Shown here in pieces: positions 1 to 9,301 of a stretch of DNA of 64,000 nucleotides. A program made the position numbers and the translations under genes. Source of the DNA: Pseudomonadota bacterium (lineage in GTDB: Bacteria; Pseudomonadota; Gammaproteobacteria; Burkholderiales; Burkholderiaceae_C); assembly GCA_021783695.1 (NCBI GenBank), contig JAJXTO010000002.1, positions 1-64,000 on the forward strand, written 5' to 3'. Position 1 is the first letter of the stretch, and each line of letters opens with the position of its first letter. A model generated the notes under the pieces. It did not search any database. It was not told the origin of the DNA and worked only from the letters and a program-made list of their open reading frames with translations.

Positions 1-346
1 CTTTGATGACGGGATGCGAGAAGCCAATCGACAGGTTCAGCTTCGCACCCTGGGCTTGCGCCTTGAAACCCACACCGACCAGAGTCAGCTTGCGCTCGAA
101 CCCCTTGGAGACGCCATGCACCATGCCAGCAACCAAAGCGCGCATCGTGCCTGACATGGCATGTGCCTCGCGAGAATCGTTGGTCGGGGCAAAGGTCAGG
201 GCGCCATTGTCCTGCGCAATACGAACTCCGGCAAATTGGGAGCGCTGCAGCTTGCCCAGCCCGCCCTTGACGGCAATCATGCCTTCGGTGAGATGGACCT
301 CGACCCCTGCGGGCAACTGAACCGGATACTTTGCAATACGTGACAT
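1..346 (-). CDS. rplF: 50S ribosomal protein L6, N-terminal part (cut by window edge)
   Basis: Large-subunit ribosomal protein L6, which binds 23S rRNA near the factor-binding site. About 115 N-terminal residues are present, starting MSRIAKYPV with the family-typical VEVHL and VKGGLGKL strands and LVGVGFKAQ near the cut. The C-terminal third lies outside the window. It is the last spc-block gene visible, 11 bp after rpsH, in the usual L14-L24-L5-S14-S8-L6 order. The ATG at 344-346 is preceded by an AAGGAG-like ribosome binding site. Confidence 0.97.
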   Translation of the reverse strand, partial: MSRIAKYPVQLPAGVEVHLTEGMIAVKGGLGKLQRSQFAGVRIAQDNGALTFAPTNDSREAHAMSGTMRALVAGMVHGVSKGFERKLTLVGVGFKAQAQGAKLNLSIGFSHPVIK

Positions 347-357
347 CGTCGTTCTCC

Positions 358-756
358 TTAGGCCACGTAGCAGAGCACTTCGCCACCCACGCCAACCTGG
401 CGCGCCTTGCGGTCCGTCATCAGCCCTTGCGGGGTGGAGACGATCGCAACGCCGAGGCCATTCATGACCTGCGGGATGCCTTCCTTGCCACGATAGACGC
501 GCAGACCCGGGCGGCTGACACGCTCCAGGCGCTCGATCACTGGCTTGCCTGCGTAATACTTCAGGGAAATTTCGAGATCAGCCTTGGCATCGCTCTCACG
601 ACGGATATTGAACCCATCGATATAGCCCTCTTCGTGCAGGACTTGAGCGATTGCCGCTTTGATCTTCGAAGCTGGCATCGTTACCTTCGCCTTGGCGACC
701 ATCTGCGCGTTACGAATACGCGTCAGCATGTCGGCGATGGGATCACTCATGCTCAT
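358..756 (-). CDS. rpsH: 30S ribosomal protein S8
   Basis: Small-subunit primary 16S rRNA-binding protein. In E. coli it is also the translational repressor of the spc operon; that role is known for the family and is not shown here. The product is 132 residues, the usual size, with the N-terminal [13 protein letters not shown] signature and a C-terminal [10 protein letters not shown]. The ATG at 754-756 is preferred because a GGAG box lies 7 nt upstream. An in-frame ATG six bases later (MSDPI) and an in-frame TTG just upstream are alternatives. Confidence 0.98.
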   Translation of the reverse strand: MSMSDPIADMLTRIRNAQMVAKAKVTMPASKIKAAIAQVLHEEGYIDGFNIRRESDAKADLEISLKYYAGKPVIERLERVSRPGLRVYRGKEGIPQVMNGLGVAIVSTPQGLMTDRKARQVGVGGEVLCYVA

Positions 757-830
757 CAATACTCTCCTAAAAACTTTTGGCGTCTGGCCGGAATGGTGAA
801 CCGAACTCGACTAACTGTCTGAATGAACGA

Positions 831-1136
831 TTACCAGCTGGACTTGGTCACGCCAGGGATTTCCCCGCGGAACGCCAGCTCACGAATTTTGCTGCGCGAC
901 AAACCGAAGCGGCGGAAGGTTCCACGCGGGCGTCCGGTGATGGCACAGCGATTGCGCAGGCGCGTCGGGCACGAATTGCGCGGAAGTTGCTGAATTTTCA
1001 GACGCGCCTCGTAACGTTCTTCGAACGACTTGGAGGTGTTGTCAATGATGGCCTGCAGTTCAGCGCGCTTCGCAGCAAACTTCGCAACCAGGTCTTCGCG
1101 CTTCTTTTGGCGATTGATGAGGGACAGTTTTGCCAT
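831..1136 (-). CDS. rpsN: 30S ribosomal protein S14 (zinc-independent form)
   Basis: Small-subunit head protein. At 101 residues and with no CxxC pairs it is the long, zinc-free C-minus form typical of proteobacteria. The C-terminal block with [11 protein letters not shown] and [16 protein letters not shown] is diagnostic. It sits 7 bp downstream of rplE in the spc operon. No second zinc-dependent copy is seen in the window. Confidence 0.98.
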   Translation of the reverse strand: MAKLSLINRQKKREDLVAKFAAKRAELQAIIDNTSKSFEERYEARLKIQQLPRNSCPTRLRNRCAITGRPRGTFRRFGLSRSKIRELAFRGEIPGVTKSSW

Positions 1137-1143
1137 GATGACC

Positions 1144-1683
1144 TCAGTTCTTGAAGGGGAAGCGAAACGCAGCGAGCAGCGCCTTGCACTCTTCGTCTGT
1201 TTTCGCTGTCGTGGTGACGCTGATGTTCAACCCGCGCAGCGCATCCACCTTGTCGTATTCGATTTCCGGGAAGATGATCTGTTCCTTGACGCCGATGTTG
1301 TAATTACCGCGGCCATCGAAGGCGCGCGCGGAAATGCCGCGGAAGTCGCGCACACGCGGCAGAGCGATGGTCACGAAGCGATCGAGGAAGTCATACATGC
1401 GACCACCTCGCAGCGTCACCATGCAACCGATCGGCAGGTCTTCACGAATCTTGAAGCCGGCAATCGCCTTGCGCGAGCGGGTCACGACGGGCTTCTGGCC
1501 GGCGATCTTGGTCAGATCGCCAACAGCGTGCTCCATCACCTTTTTGTCAGCCACCGCTTCGGAAACCCCCATATTGAGAGTCACCTTGGTCAGGCGCGGC
1601 ACCTCCATCACCGACTTATAGCCAAACTTGGCCATCAATTCGGGAATGACTTTGTCTTTGTAAATCGTCTGCAGGCGCGACAT
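1144..1683 (-). CDS. rplE: 50S ribosomal protein L5
   Basis: 5S rRNA-binding protein of the central protuberance. The 179-residue product is standard length, with [14 protein letters not shown] near the N-terminus, the [19 protein letters not shown] block, and a C-terminal [14 protein letters not shown] segment. It is between rplX and rpsN in the canonical order with short spacers, so it is co-transcribed from the promoter upstream of rplN. Confidence 0.98.
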   Translation of the reverse strand: MSRLQTIYKDKVIPELMAKFGYKSVMEVPRLTKVTLNMGVSEAVADKKVMEHAVGDLTKIAGQKPVVTRSRKAIAGFKIREDLPIGCMVTLRGGRMYDFLDRFVTIALPRVRDFRGISARAFDGRGNYNIGVKEQIIFPEIEYDKVDALRGLNISVTTTAKTDEECKALLAAFRFPFKN

Positions 1684-1694
1684 AAATCCTCCGG

Positions 1695-2012
1695 TCAGCC
1701 CTTGATCTGCTCGCCACTGGACTTGAAGACGCGCACTTTGCCGCCATCCGCCAGAATCTTGAAGCCGACGCGATCCGCCTTGCCGGTCGCCGGGTTGTAA
1801 ATAGCCACATTGCTCTGGTGAATCGCCAGGTCGCGCGACACCACGCCACCCGCCTCGCCCTTCATCGGATTGGGGCGCACATTTTTTTTCACCGTGCGCA
1901 CACCCTCGACCACGAGATGGTCGGCATCAGCGCGCGATGTCACTCTGCCGCGGCGGCCCTTGTCGCTGCCGGCAATGACGATCACCTCATCATCTTTGCG
2001 AATCTTGTTCAT
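1695..2012 (-). CDS. rplX: 50S ribosomal protein L24
   Basis: Assembly-initiator protein of the large subunit. The 105-residue product begins [19 protein letters not shown], the KOW motif region, and carries [13 protein letters not shown] in the middle. The ATG at 2010-2012 is preferred over a GTG immediately upstream. It lies 22 bp after rplN. Confidence 0.98.
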   Translation of the reverse strand: MNKIRKDDEVIVIAGSDKGRRGRVTSRADADHLVVEGVRTVKKNVRPNPMKGEAGGVVSRDLAIHQSNVAIYNPATGKADRVGFKILADGGKVRVFKSSGEQIKG

Positions 2013-2034
2013 CACAAATCCTTTTCTCGATCGC

Positions 2035-2403
2035 TCAGAGCACTTCCGGTGCCAGAGAAACGATCTTCATGAAGCGCTCGGTACGCAGCTCGCGCGTCAC
2101 CGGCCCGAAAATGCGGGTTCCAATCGGCTCGAGTTTTGCGTTGAGCAACACCGCAGCATTGCCATCGAACTTGATCAGGGAACCATCAGCACGGCGAACG
2201 CCTTTGGCCGTGCGAACAACCACGGCGCTGTAAACCTCGCCTTTTTTCACGCGACCACGCGGCGCAGCTTCTTTGATGCTGACCTTGATGATGTCGCCCA
2301 CGCCCGCATAGCGGCGCTTGGAGCCGCCAAGCACCTTGATACACATGACGGATTTTGCGCCCGTGTTATCGGCGACATCCAGTCTGGATTGCGTCTGAAT
2401 CAT
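2035..2403 (-). CDS. rplN: 50S ribosomal protein L14
   Basis: Large-subunit protein at the subunit interface, 122 residues, starting [17 protein letters not shown]. An open frame continues upstream but has no family similarity, and a GAAGGAA ribosome binding site precedes the ATG at 2401-2403. rplN is the first gene of the operon here. The usual upstream neighbour rpsQ and the rest of the S10 operon are absent from the window, and hemA is reached instead. Confidence 0.98.
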   Translation of the reverse strand: MIQTQSRLDVADNTGAKSVMCIKVLGGSKRRYAGVGDIIKVSIKEAAPRGRVKKGEVYSAVVVRTAKGVRRADGSLIKFDGNAAVLLNAKLEPIGTRIFGPVTRELRTERFMKIVSLAPEVL

Positions 2404-2565
2404 GTAATTTCCTTCACCCAACTTAGTCGCACGGCGTGCGCCAGTCTTGGCTCCCTGGTGCGGGAATTGACCTGTGTAGTTCTTCCCTTTGGCGCAGCCA
2501 CTCAACCACTGCCTTACTTACCGCCCCACTTGCTTGGGCGGGAAACCAAAAAGACGAAGCGTTAA

Positions 2566-2594
2566 ATTCTGCCGGGATCTTGCTGAGCTGTCAA
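2566..2594 (-). promoter_or_regulatory. Sigma70-type promoter for the rplN (spc) operon
   Basis: Read on the minus strand, a perfect TTGACA (2589-2594) is followed after exactly 17 bp by CAGAAT (2566-2571, 4 of 6 matches to TATAAT). It gives a leader of about 155 nt before rplN. That leader holds a short inverted repeat at 2521-2542 (CCGCCC / GGGCGG) of unknown role. This supports independent transcription of the spc block once it is separated from the S10 operon. The -35 box touches the stop codon of the upstream small open frame. Confidence 0.7.
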
Positions 2595-2884
2595 CTGGTT
2601 TTTGTGATGCGGTTGTTGCACCAGCGGCAGCTCAGCTCACTGGCCATCGCGGACATCAACACCACGGCGGCGTAATCGACGATCGATCCTTCACGCACAA
2701 TCCCGCCGCCCACGAGCGCAAGGTGTGCGATCCAAGCCGCAATCCCCGCCCGGAGCGCACGCCGGGTGGAGGACAGCCCGCAACCTTTTCCCCAAGCCCA
2801 TGGGGCCAACGCGCCAGTCAACATCCCGACGAACAAGGGCATGATGCTGGTCTGTGCAAACCAAAGAAAAAAAATCGAAATCAT
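2591..2884 (-). CDS. Small predicted membrane protein, uncertain
   Basis: A 97-residue open frame filling the gap between rplN and hemA. It has hydrophobic stretches at about residues 1-30, 46-60 and 66-82, which would make two or three membrane segments, and a Cys-containing tail (SCRWCNN). No family is recognised. There is no convincing ribosome binding site, and its stop codon touches the -35 box of the rplN promoter. Either it is a small gene read toward the ribosomal genes or an accidental frame. The rest of 2404-3071 holds only the two promoter regions. Confidence 0.4.
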   Translation of the reverse strand: MISIFFLWFAQTSIMPLFVGMLTGALAPWAWGKGCGLSSTRRALRAGIAAWIAHLALVGGGIVREGSIVDYAAVVLMSAMASELSCRWCNNRITKTS

Positions 2885-3071
2885 GAAACGTGATAGAAAG
2901 ACGGGTTTTTTTGCTTCAGGTGAGAGGAATTGCCGTTTTCCCGATGGTCGGCTGGGATGAACGGAAATACCCTACCCTGTACGGTCAACGCCAGATCTCC
3001 CTGGCGCATTGCTGAATTGATCGAGATCAGACGCCTCAAGGCACAACAGTTCTTAAAATCACGATTTGTAT

Positions 3072-4379
3072 ATGTTGCTCGCTGCCATCGGACTCAACCA
3101 CCAAACCGCCCCAGTCGGGGTGCGGGAGCGTCTGGCGTTTTCAGCTGACACATTGGTGGATGCCCTGCAGCGGCTGAAGGCATCCGTGCTGTCGGGCAGA
3201 AGCAATGGCCCTGTTGAGGCGGCAATTCTATCGACCTGCAACCGCACCGAGATCTATTGCGCTGCGGAAACCGATCCGCGCGATGCGCTGCTGCACTGGC
3301 TGTCCGGCGAGCGCAATGTGCAGCTTGGCGACCTGTCCGACCACAGCTACAGGCTGGTGCAGGACGGCACCGTGCGGCACGCCTTTCGTGTGGCCAGCGG
3401 ACTCGACTCCATGGTGCTGGGCGAGCCGCAGATTCTGGGGCAGATGAAAGAAGCCGTGCGCGTGGCCTCCGACTCCGGCGCGCTCGGCAGCACCCTGAAT
3501 CAAATGTTCCAGCGTACCTTCTCGGTCGCAAAGGAAGTGCGGACGAATACCGAAATCGGCGCGCATTCGGTGAGCATGGCTGCCGCCAGTGTGCATCTGG
3601 CACAAACCGTGTTCGAGAGTCTGAGTGATTGCCGCGTGTTGTTCATTGGCGCGGGTGACATGATCGAACTCGTCGCCACCCATTTTGCCGCGCATCAACC
3701 CAAGGGCATGGTGATCGCCAATCGCACGATCGAGCGGGGAGTGCGTCTGGCGCAGCGCTTCGGGGCAGAAGCCATCCGTCTGTCCGACGTGCCGCAGCGC
3801 CTGGCGGAGTTCGACGTGGTGGTGACCAGTACCGCCAGCACCCTGCCCATCATCGGTCTGGGCGCGGCCGAGCGCAGCATCAAGCAACGACGCCACAAAC
3901 CCGTGGTCATGGTCGATCTGGCCGTGCCGCGCGACATCGAGCCTGAAGTGGCGCAACTGCGCGACGTCTATCTGTATTCGGTGGACGATCTGTCGGCTCT
4001 GGTGCGCAGCAACACGGAAAAGCGCCAAGCCGCCGTCGAGCAGGCCGAAGCCATCATCGAAAACCGGGTGCACGGGTTTCTCGAATGGCTCGATCTGCGC
4101 TCGCAGGTGCCGCTGATCCAGCGCCTGCAATCGCAAAGCGAGCAATGGCAGTCCCACGAAGTCGAGCGCGCACGCCGCCTGCTGGCGCGTGGCGAGTCGC
4201 CCGAAGCCGTTCTTGACGCTCTCGCACGCGGCTTGTCGCATAAATTCCTGCATGGTGCCTTCACAGCGCTGCATCACGGCGATCCAGGGCATCGCCAGAT
4301 CGTGGCGCAGGCTGTCGAACGGGTGTTTCTCTGCCCGCACCGCGGCGGCCCCGACACCTCTTCAGACTCCTCGGTCTAG
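3072..4379 (+). CDS. hemA: Glutamyl-tRNA reductase
   Basis: Reduces glutamyl-tRNA with NADPH to glutamate-1-semialdehyde, the first step of C5-pathway tetrapyrrole synthesis. The 435-residue protein has the N-terminal [17 protein letters not shown] signature, the catalytic cysteine in LSTCNRTE (about residue 56), the substrate loop with [16 protein letters not shown], and an NADPH-binding region with [10 protein letters not shown] (about 192-201). The start is ATG 3072. A TTG two codons earlier is unlikely because a TAAAAT -10-like box (3054-3059) puts transcription start at about 3066. It heads hemA-prfA-prmC-grxD-ubiX and is divergent from the ribosomal operon. Confidence 0.97.
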   Translation: MLLAAIGLNHQTAPVGVRERLAFSADTLVDALQRLKASVLSGRSNGPVEAAILSTCNRTEIYCAAETDPRDALLHWLSGERNVQLGDLSDHSYRLVQDGTVRHAFRVASGLDSMVLGEPQILGQMKEAVRVASDSGALGSTLNQMFQRTFSVAKEVRTNTEIGAHSVSMAAASVHLAQTVFESLSDCRVLFIGAGDMIELVATHFAAHQPKGMVIANRTIERGVRLAQRFGAEAIRLSDVPQRLAEFDVVVTSTASTLPIIGLGAAERSIKQRRHKPVVMVDLAVPRDIEPEVAQLRDVYLYSVDDLSALVRSNTEKRQAAVEQAEAIIENRVHGFLEWLDLRSQVPLIQRLQSQSEQWQSHEVERARRLLARGESPEAVLDALARGLSHKFLHGAFTALHHGDPGHRQIVAQAVERVFLCPHRGGPDTSSDSSV

Positions 4380-4461
4380 CGGCCGTTCCCCGTCTGCAGT
4401 GCATTGGCTGAGCGCCTGGGCGCATGGCCCAGCACCTCGCCACACCGTTTGAACCCTTTTC

Positions 4462-5541
4462 ATGAAGCCTTCCCTGCTGGACAAACTGGAGCAGATGCAA
4501 CGCCGCGCAATCGAGCTCGACGCCCAGCTCGCCGACCCCGATTGCACGTCCAATATGGAGCGCTACCGCAGCATCACGCGGGAGCTGGCCGAGCTGCAGC
4601 CCATCGTCGCGCTGCTCGATCAATTTCAGAAAAAGACCGGGGAGCTGAATCAGGCCCAATCGCTGTTGAACGACCCCGACATGAAGGAGCTGGCGCAGCA
4701 GGAAATGCAGGACGCGCGCGCTGCGCTGACCGATCTGGAAGCGCAGCTGCAAGTGGCGCTGCTACCGCGTGACCCGGACGACAGCCGCAATGTGTTCGTG
4801 GAAATTCGCGCGGGGACAGGCGGTGAGGAGTCTGCGCTGTTTGCCGCCGATCTGCTGCGCATGTACACGCGCTACGCCGAGCGCAAGCGCTGGACGACGG
4901 AGCTGATCAGCGAAAACCCCAGCGATCTGGGTGGCTACAAGGAGGTGATCCTGCGCATCGCGGGCGAGGGCGTCTACGGGCTGCTGAAGTATGAATCAGG
5001 CGGACACCGCGTGCAGCGCGTACCCAAGACCGAAACCCAGGGCCGCATCCACACCAGTGCAGCGACGGTGGCTGTGCTGCCGGAGATGGACGAGACACAG
5101 GCGGTGCAGATCAGCCCGTCCGACTTGCGCATCGACACCTTCCGCGCCTCTGGCGCCGGTGGCCAGCACATCAACAAGACCGACTCGGCCATCCGCATCA
5201 CCCACCTGCCCACCGGCCTCGTGGTGGAATGCCAGGACGAGCGCTCGCAGCACCGCAACAAAGCGCGTGCGCTGTCAGTGCTGGCAGCGCGGCTGGCCGA
5301 ACGTGAACGACAGGCCCGGCAGGCGCAGCAAGCCGCCACGCGCAAGAGTCTGGTGGGCAGCGGCGACCGTTCTGACCGCATCCGCACCTATAACTTCCCG
5401 CAGGGACGTGTCAGCGAACACCGCATCAACCTGACGCTGTACAAGATCGATGCCATTCTCGATGGCGATCTGGACGATCTGCTCACCGCCTTGCAGACCG
5501 AAGACCAGGCCGAGCAGCTTACCGCGCTGGGTGAGACCTGA
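4462..5541 (+). CDS. prfA: Peptide chain release factor 1
   Basis: Recognises UAG and UAA stop codons and triggers peptide release. The 359-residue length is standard. The peptidyl-transferase GGQ motif is in [13 protein letters not shown] (about residues 226-238), inside a typical class I domain ([34 protein letters not shown]). It lies one base upstream of prmC, whose product methylates the GGQ glutamine, so the pairing is functional as well as positional. Confidence 0.98.
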   Translation: MKPSLLDKLEQMQRRAIELDAQLADPDCTSNMERYRSITRELAELQPIVALLDQFQKKTGELNQAQSLLNDPDMKELAQQEMQDARAALTDLEAQLQVALLPRDPDDSRNVFVEIRAGTGGEESALFAADLLRMYTRYAERKRWTTELISENPSDLGGYKEVILRIAGEGVYGLLKYESGGHRVQRVPKTETQGRIHTSAATVAVLPEMDETQAVQISPSDLRIDTFRASGAGGQHINKTDSAIRITHLPTGLVVECQDERSQHRNKARALSVLAARLAERERQARQAQQAATRKSLVGSGDRSDRIRTYNFPQGRVSEHRINLTLYKIDAILDGDLDDLLTALQTEDQAEQLTALGET

Positions 5542-5542
5542 A

Positions 5543-6487
5543 ATGCCCCGGCTGGCGGACTGGACGCAAGCCAGCGGGCTGCCCCGGCTGGACGCGCAAG
5601 TCCTTGTCAGCGCGGTGCTGGGCTGGAGCCGTGCGCAGCAGCTGGCACACCCGGAATACGCGCTCCGCGGCACTGACCTGGAGCGGCTGGACGCCCTCGC
5701 CGCCCGCCTGCGCGCGGGCGAACCGCTGGCCTATGTGCTGGGCGAGCGGGAGTTTTATGGGCTGATGTTCCGGGTCACGCCCGATGTGCTCATTCCCCGG
5801 CCCGATACCGAACTGCTGGTGGAACTTGCCCTGCAGAAGCTCGATGCCTTGCCGCCGCCATCCACCCCGCGTGTGCTCGACGTGGGCACGGGCAGTGGCG
5901 CGATTGCCGTGGCGCTCGCCCATGCGCGGGCGCGGACGGAGGTCTGGGCGCTCGATGCCAGCGCCAGTGCACTCGCGGTGGCGCAAGCCAACGCCTGGCG
6001 ACTGCTGTCCCCGCAACGCGCCGCTGGCGCAATTCGCTTCGTCCAGTCCGACTGGTTTTCGGCGCTGCGCCATGACAGCAACGCTGCGCCGCGCTTCGAC
6101 TGCATCGTCTCCAACCCGCCCTACGTCGCGCAGCACGACCCGCATCTGCCCGCGCTGCGCCATGAACCGGCGCTCGCGCTCACCGGGCAGCGCCCCAGCG
6201 CGGATGGCCTGGACGACATCCGCCACATCATCGCGCAGGCCGCGGATTTCCTGCATGACAGCGGCTGGCTGCTGCTGGAACATGGCTTTGACCAGGCAGA
6301 TGCCGTACGCGCACTCCTGACAGTGCATGGCTGGCGTGCGGTGTTCAGTGCGCGCGATCTGGCTGGAATCGAGCGGATCAGCGGAGGACAGTGTCCCCAT
6401 CCGCGGCAAATGCAAAGCCCCCGTAAAATTGCCCGATCGACATCAAACAGGAAACGCAGCCATGTCCAACGTGCAGGAACAGATTGA
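5543..6487 (+). CDS. prmC: Release factor glutamine methyltransferase
   Basis: S-adenosylmethionine-dependent N5-glutamine methyltransferase acting on the GGQ of release factors. The SAM motif VLDVGTGSGAIAVALA and the catalytic SNPPYV motif are both present. The start ATG at 5543 follows the prfA stop by one base. The product is 314 residues, about 35 longer than usual. After the conserved end (ERISGGQ) the frame runs on as a basic tail into grxD, overlapping it by 26 bp. The tail may be real or may reflect a lost stop codon or a late frameshift. It also covers a probable grxD promoter. Confidence 0.96.
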   Translation: MPRLADWTQASGLPRLDAQVLVSAVLGWSRAQQLAHPEYALRGTDLERLDALAARLRAGEPLAYVLGEREFYGLMFRVTPDVLIPRPDTELLVELALQKLDALPPPSTPRVLDVGTGSGAIAVALAHARARTEVWALDASASALAVAQANAWRLLSPQRAAGAIRFVQSDWFSALRHDSNAAPRFDCIVSNPPYVAQHDPHLPALRHEPALALTGQRPSADGLDDIRHIIAQAADFLHDSGWLLLEHGFDQADAVRALLTVHGWRAVFSARDLAGIERISGGQCPHPRQMQSPRKIARSTSNRKRSHVQRAGTD

Positions 6488-6779
6488 TCAAATCGTCAAG
6501 AACAACGACGTCGTGCTGTTCATGAAGGGGTCACCGCAGTTCCCCATGTGCGGGTTCTCGGGCCGGGCGGTGCAGTTGCTCAAGTCATGCGGCGTCAGCC
6601 AGATCAAGGCGGTGGACGTGCTGCAGGATGAAGCCATCCGGCAGGGCATCAAGGAATATGCCAACTGGCCGACCATCCCGCAGCTCTATGTGAAGGGCGA
6701 ATTCGTCGGCGGCTCGGACATCATGGCCGAAATGGCGCAGAGCGGCGAGTTGCAGACGCTGCTGGGCAGCCTGAAGTAA
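6462..6779 (+). CDS. grxD: Monothiol glutaredoxin (Grx4 type)
   Basis: Iron-sulfur cluster carrier or transfer protein. The 105-residue product contains the monothiol CGFS active site in PMCGFSGRAVQLL, plus FMKGSPQ before it and WPTIPQLYVKGEFVGGSDI after it, the glutathione-binding block. The gene overlaps the prmC tail. A TAAAAT hexamer at 6424-6429 could be its own -10 box, with a GGAAACG ribosome binding site before the ATG. Confidence 0.97.
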   Translation: MSNVQEQIDQIVKNNDVVLFMKGSPQFPMCGFSGRAVQLLKSCGVSQIKAVDVLQDEAIRQGIKEYANWPTIPQLYVKGEFVGGSDIMAEMAQSGELQTLLGSLK

Positions 6780-6797
6780 ACCGCCCCGGCCGCCCGC

Positions 6798-7394
6798 TTG
6801 AATTCCAGTCCTGCCACCGTCCGGCCCCGGCTCATCGTTGCGCTGACGGGCGCCACCGGCATCGTCTACGGCGTGCGTCTGCTGCAGCATCTGCGGCGTC
6901 TGGGCACGGTGGAAACCCACCTGCTGATCTCCGCCGCCGGGGTGCTCAATCTAAAGGCGGAACTGGATCTCGACCGCAAATCGCTCGAAGCCCTTGCCGA
7001 TGTGGTCCATCCGGTGGGTGACATCGGGGCCAGCGTGGCCAGCGGCTCGTTTTCCACTCTCGGCATGGTGGTGGCGCCGTGCTCCATGCGCTCACTGGCT
7101 GCCATCGCCCATGGGTTTTGTGACAACCTCATCACCCGCACGGCAGATGTCTGCCTGAAAGAGCGGCGCAAATTGGTCTTGCTGCCGCGCGAGGCGCCGC
7201 TCAATCTGGCGCATCTGCGCAATATGACCGCCGTGACGGAAATGGGCGGCATCATCTTCCCGCCGCTGCCCGCGTTCTACCTGCGTCCCAGCAGCATCGA
7301 CGCCATGGTGGACGCCAGCCTGGCCCGGGTGCTCGACCAGCTCGGCATCGCGCATGATCTCGGCGTGGAATGGGCAGGGATCAGGTCAACGTAA
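6798..7394 (+). CDS. ubiX: Flavin prenyltransferase UbiX
   Basis: Makes prenylated FMN for the UbiD decarboxylase of ubiquinone synthesis. The 198-residue protein has the N-terminal LTGATGIVYGVRLLQ FMN-binding loop, VAPCSMRSLAAIAHG, RRKLVLLPREAPLNLAHLRNM and the PPLPAFYLRP block. The frame has no usable ATG at its start. The TTG at 6798 fits the family N-terminus and lies 18 bp after the grxD stop, so translation probably depends on coupling. ubiD is not in the window. Confidence 0.95.
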   Translation: MNSSPATVRPRLIVALTGATGIVYGVRLLQHLRRLGTVETHLLISAAGVLNLKAELDLDRKSLEALADVVHPVGDIGASVASGSFSTLGMVVAPCSMRSLAAIAHGFCDNLITRTADVCLKERRKLVLLPREAPLNLAHLRNMTAVTEMGGIIFPPLPAFYLRPSSIDAMVDASLARVLDQLGIAHDLGVEWAGIRST

Positions 7395-7430
7395 ATTCGG
7401 CGATGCCGCGTGGCAGTTTGTCCAATGTCA

Positions 7431-7460
7431 TTGTGAGCGCGTGTAACTCGGGCCTATAAA
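7431..7460 (+). promoter_or_regulatory. Probable promoter of ppk2
   Basis: TTGTGA (7431-7436, 4 of 6 matches) and TATAAA (7455-7460, 5 of 6 matches) are separated by 18 bp. Transcription would start near 7467, just upstream of the AGGAG ribosome binding site that precedes the ATG at 7484. Seen by eye only. Confidence 0.5.
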
Positions 7461-7483
7461 GACAGATTCTCCAGGAGTCTGCC

Positions 7484-8668
7484 ATGAACAAGCCTTCCAC
7501 CGCGCGCAAAACCGGCGCGCGCCCTGCAGCAAAACAAGCGGCAACCAAAACCTCTGCGCGCCGCCATGCCGCGCCACATGACAAAGTCGCCCAGGGCGAT
7601 ATTCCGCCGCGTCTGACGCCATCCGGCGTGCGCAATTTCGTGCTTGAACAATCGCAGGAAGCCGCGCAGCAAGCCGAGCTGGCCGCGCTGGACACCATCC
7701 TCCACAATGTGCCCGCAACACAGGACACTCGTGAAGGCGTCCAGGCCATTCTCGAAGGCGACGCCCCCGACGATGCCCAGGCCATGCGCGCGGCGCTGGG
7801 CTTACCGGTCGCCACGGCAATCCCCCACCGCACCAGCGACGAGCTGGCGGAAGACTGGCGCAAGGGCGGCTATCCGTACAAATACAAGATGCTGCGCCGC
7901 GACTATGAGCGCGAGAAATTCGTGCTGCAGACCGAGCTGCTCAAGCTGCAGGCGTGGGCCAAGGAGACGCAGCAGCGCATCATCATTCTGTTCGAGGGCC
8001 GCGACGCTGCGGGCAAGGGCGGCACCATCAAGCGCATGATGGAGCATCTCAACCCGCGCGGCGCGCGGGTGGTGGCGCTTGATAAACCCAGCGAAGTCGA
8101 GCGGGGCCAGTGGTATTTCCAGCGCTATGTGCAGCATCTGCCCACGGCTGGCGAGATCGTGCTGTTCGACCGGAGTTGGTACAACCGCGCCGGAGTCGAG
8201 CGCGTCATGGGCTTTTGCACCCTGGCGGAATACAACGAGTTTCTGCGCCAGGCGCCGGAGTTCGAGCGCAACCTCGTACGCAGCGGCATCCATCTCATCA
8301 AGTTCTGGTTTTCTGTCAGCCAGGAAGAGCAGCGCCGCCGCTTCAAGGAGCGCCAGGTGCATCCGCTCAAGCAGTGGAAGCTGTCGCCCATCGACATGGC
8401 CTCACTCGACAAATGGGACGACTACACCCGCGCGAAGGAGGCCATGTTCTTCCACACCGATACGGCGGATTCGCCGTGGACTGTGGTCAAGTCCAATGAC
8501 AAAAAGCGCGCCCGGCTCAACGCCATGCGCTATCTGCTGCATTCCATGCCTTACACCGGCAAGGATGTGAGCCGCATCGGAGAGGTGGACAATCTGATCG
8601 TCGGCCGTGCCAATTTCATTCACGAACGCGGCGAGCACGATCTGAGCAAGGGCGAATATGTCGCCTGA
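7484..8668 (+). CDS. ppk2: Polyphosphate kinase 2 family protein
   Basis: PPK2 enzymes transfer phosphate between polyphosphate and nucleotides in the cytoplasm. The 394-residue product has a basic, low-complexity N-terminal extension of about 120 residues. The PPK2 core follows: Walker A ILFEGRDAAGKGGTIKRM (about 167-184), the RGQWYFQRYVQHLP block, Walker B-like VLFDRSWYNRAGVERVMGF, and the lid basic stretch SQEEQRRRFKER. This pattern is closest to class I, single-domain enzymes. A second, divergent PPK2 is at 41683-42504. The 162-bp palindromic repeat follows 22 bp after the stop. Confidence 0.95.
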   Translation: MNKPSTARKTGARPAAKQAATKTSARRHAAPHDKVAQGDIPPRLTPSGVRNFVLEQSQEAAQQAELAALDTILHNVPATQDTREGVQAILEGDAPDDAQAMRAALGLPVATAIPHRTSDELAEDWRKGGYPYKYKMLRRDYEREKFVLQTELLKLQAWAKETQQRIIILFEGRDAAGKGGTIKRMMEHLNPRGARVVALDKPSEVERGQWYFQRYVQHLPTAGEIVLFDRSWYNRAGVERVMGFCTLAEYNEFLRQAPEFERNLVRSGIHLIKFWFSVSQEEQRRRFKERQVHPLKQWKLSPIDMASLDKWDDYTRAKEAMFFHTDTADSPWTVVKSNDKKRARLNAMRYLLHSMPYTGKDVSRIGEVDNLIVGRANFIHERGEHDLSKGEYVA

Positions 8669-8690
8669 CAAGTGTGGTGCGTCTGGCCTT

Positions 8691-8852
8691 AGTGCAGTGG
8701 TGCACGCGATCTGGAGCATAAAAACGCGTCTTTAGCGCCATGGCGGCGTTGCAAATCTGCGCGATCCCTTCGGGTATCGCTGTGGTTTGCGCCTTGCCCT
8801 GACGCCAAATCCATCCTTTTGATTTGTTCCATCAAGCATGCACCACTGCACT
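8691..8852 (+). repeat. 162-bp palindromic MITE-like element, copy 1
   Basis: The element starts AGTGCAGTGGTGCA and ends with its reverse complement. The whole 162 bp is one imperfect inverted repeat centred on a TTCG tetraloop (8769-8772). Copy 2 (41517-41678, reverse complement) has the same length with about 9 mismatches, roughly 94% identity. It carries no coding capacity. It lies 22 bp after ppk2, and its last two bases belong to the stop codon of the convergent HIT gene. It could be a non-autonomous mobile element, a bidirectional terminator or a 3' UTR structure. Confidence 0.85.
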
Positions 8853-9297
8853 ATGCCGTGACAAACCGCGCAGTGAACGCTGCGGACAACGCGGCGTCCA
8901 GTGCGGGCAGGCGGGCACGCAGCGCGCTGAGTTGCGCGTCGTCGGCCTCACGCTGCGCCGCGGACCAGACGGACTGCGGCCAGTAGGCATCCCAGCGCCA
9001 GCGGGCGATGACATGCCAGTGCAGATGCGGCACGACGTTGCCGAGGCTGGCGAGGTTGATCTTGTCGGGCTGCAACTGTGTGCGCAGTGTGTGCTCGGTC
9101 AGTGCCACGGCGTCCATGCAACTCAGCCGCTGCAAGGCGCTCAGGTCGCTGAACTCGGCCACATGCGCCGTCGAGATCACGCGATAAAACACCGGCAGCA
9201 AGGCCTCCCCGGCGCTGATCAGTCGAAAGTCCGCACCGCGCCAGATCACGCGGCCGACATCGGCGCGGCAAATTGGGCATGGTGTGTTGTCCGTCAT
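8851..9297 (-). CDS. HIT family protein
   Basis: Histidine-triad nucleotide hydrolase or transferase family. The 148-residue product has a CPIC pair near the N-terminus and the triad HLHWHVIAR (HxHxHxx, about residue 99). The position after an anti-sigma gene (4 bp gap) suggests co-transcription with the ferritin-like/ECF operon. The specific substrate cannot be read from sequence. The TAG stop codon overlaps the end of the 162-bp repeat, so the repeat may have arrived at, or now defines, this 3' end. Confidence 0.9.
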   Translation of the reverse strand: MTDNTPCPICRADVGRVIWRGADFRLISAGEALLPVFYRVISTAHVAEFSDLSALQRLSCMDAVALTEHTLRTQLQPDKINLASLGNVVPHLHWHVIARWRWDAYWPQSVWSAAQREADDAQLSALRARLPALDAALSAAFTARFVTA

Positions 9298-9301
9298 GCG
9301 T

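Noticed and set aside
8669-8850. Insertion sequence with transposase at the 162-bp repeat
   Set aside because: The element is too short to encode a transposase and no coding frame with similarity is present; it is described as a MITE-like repeat.
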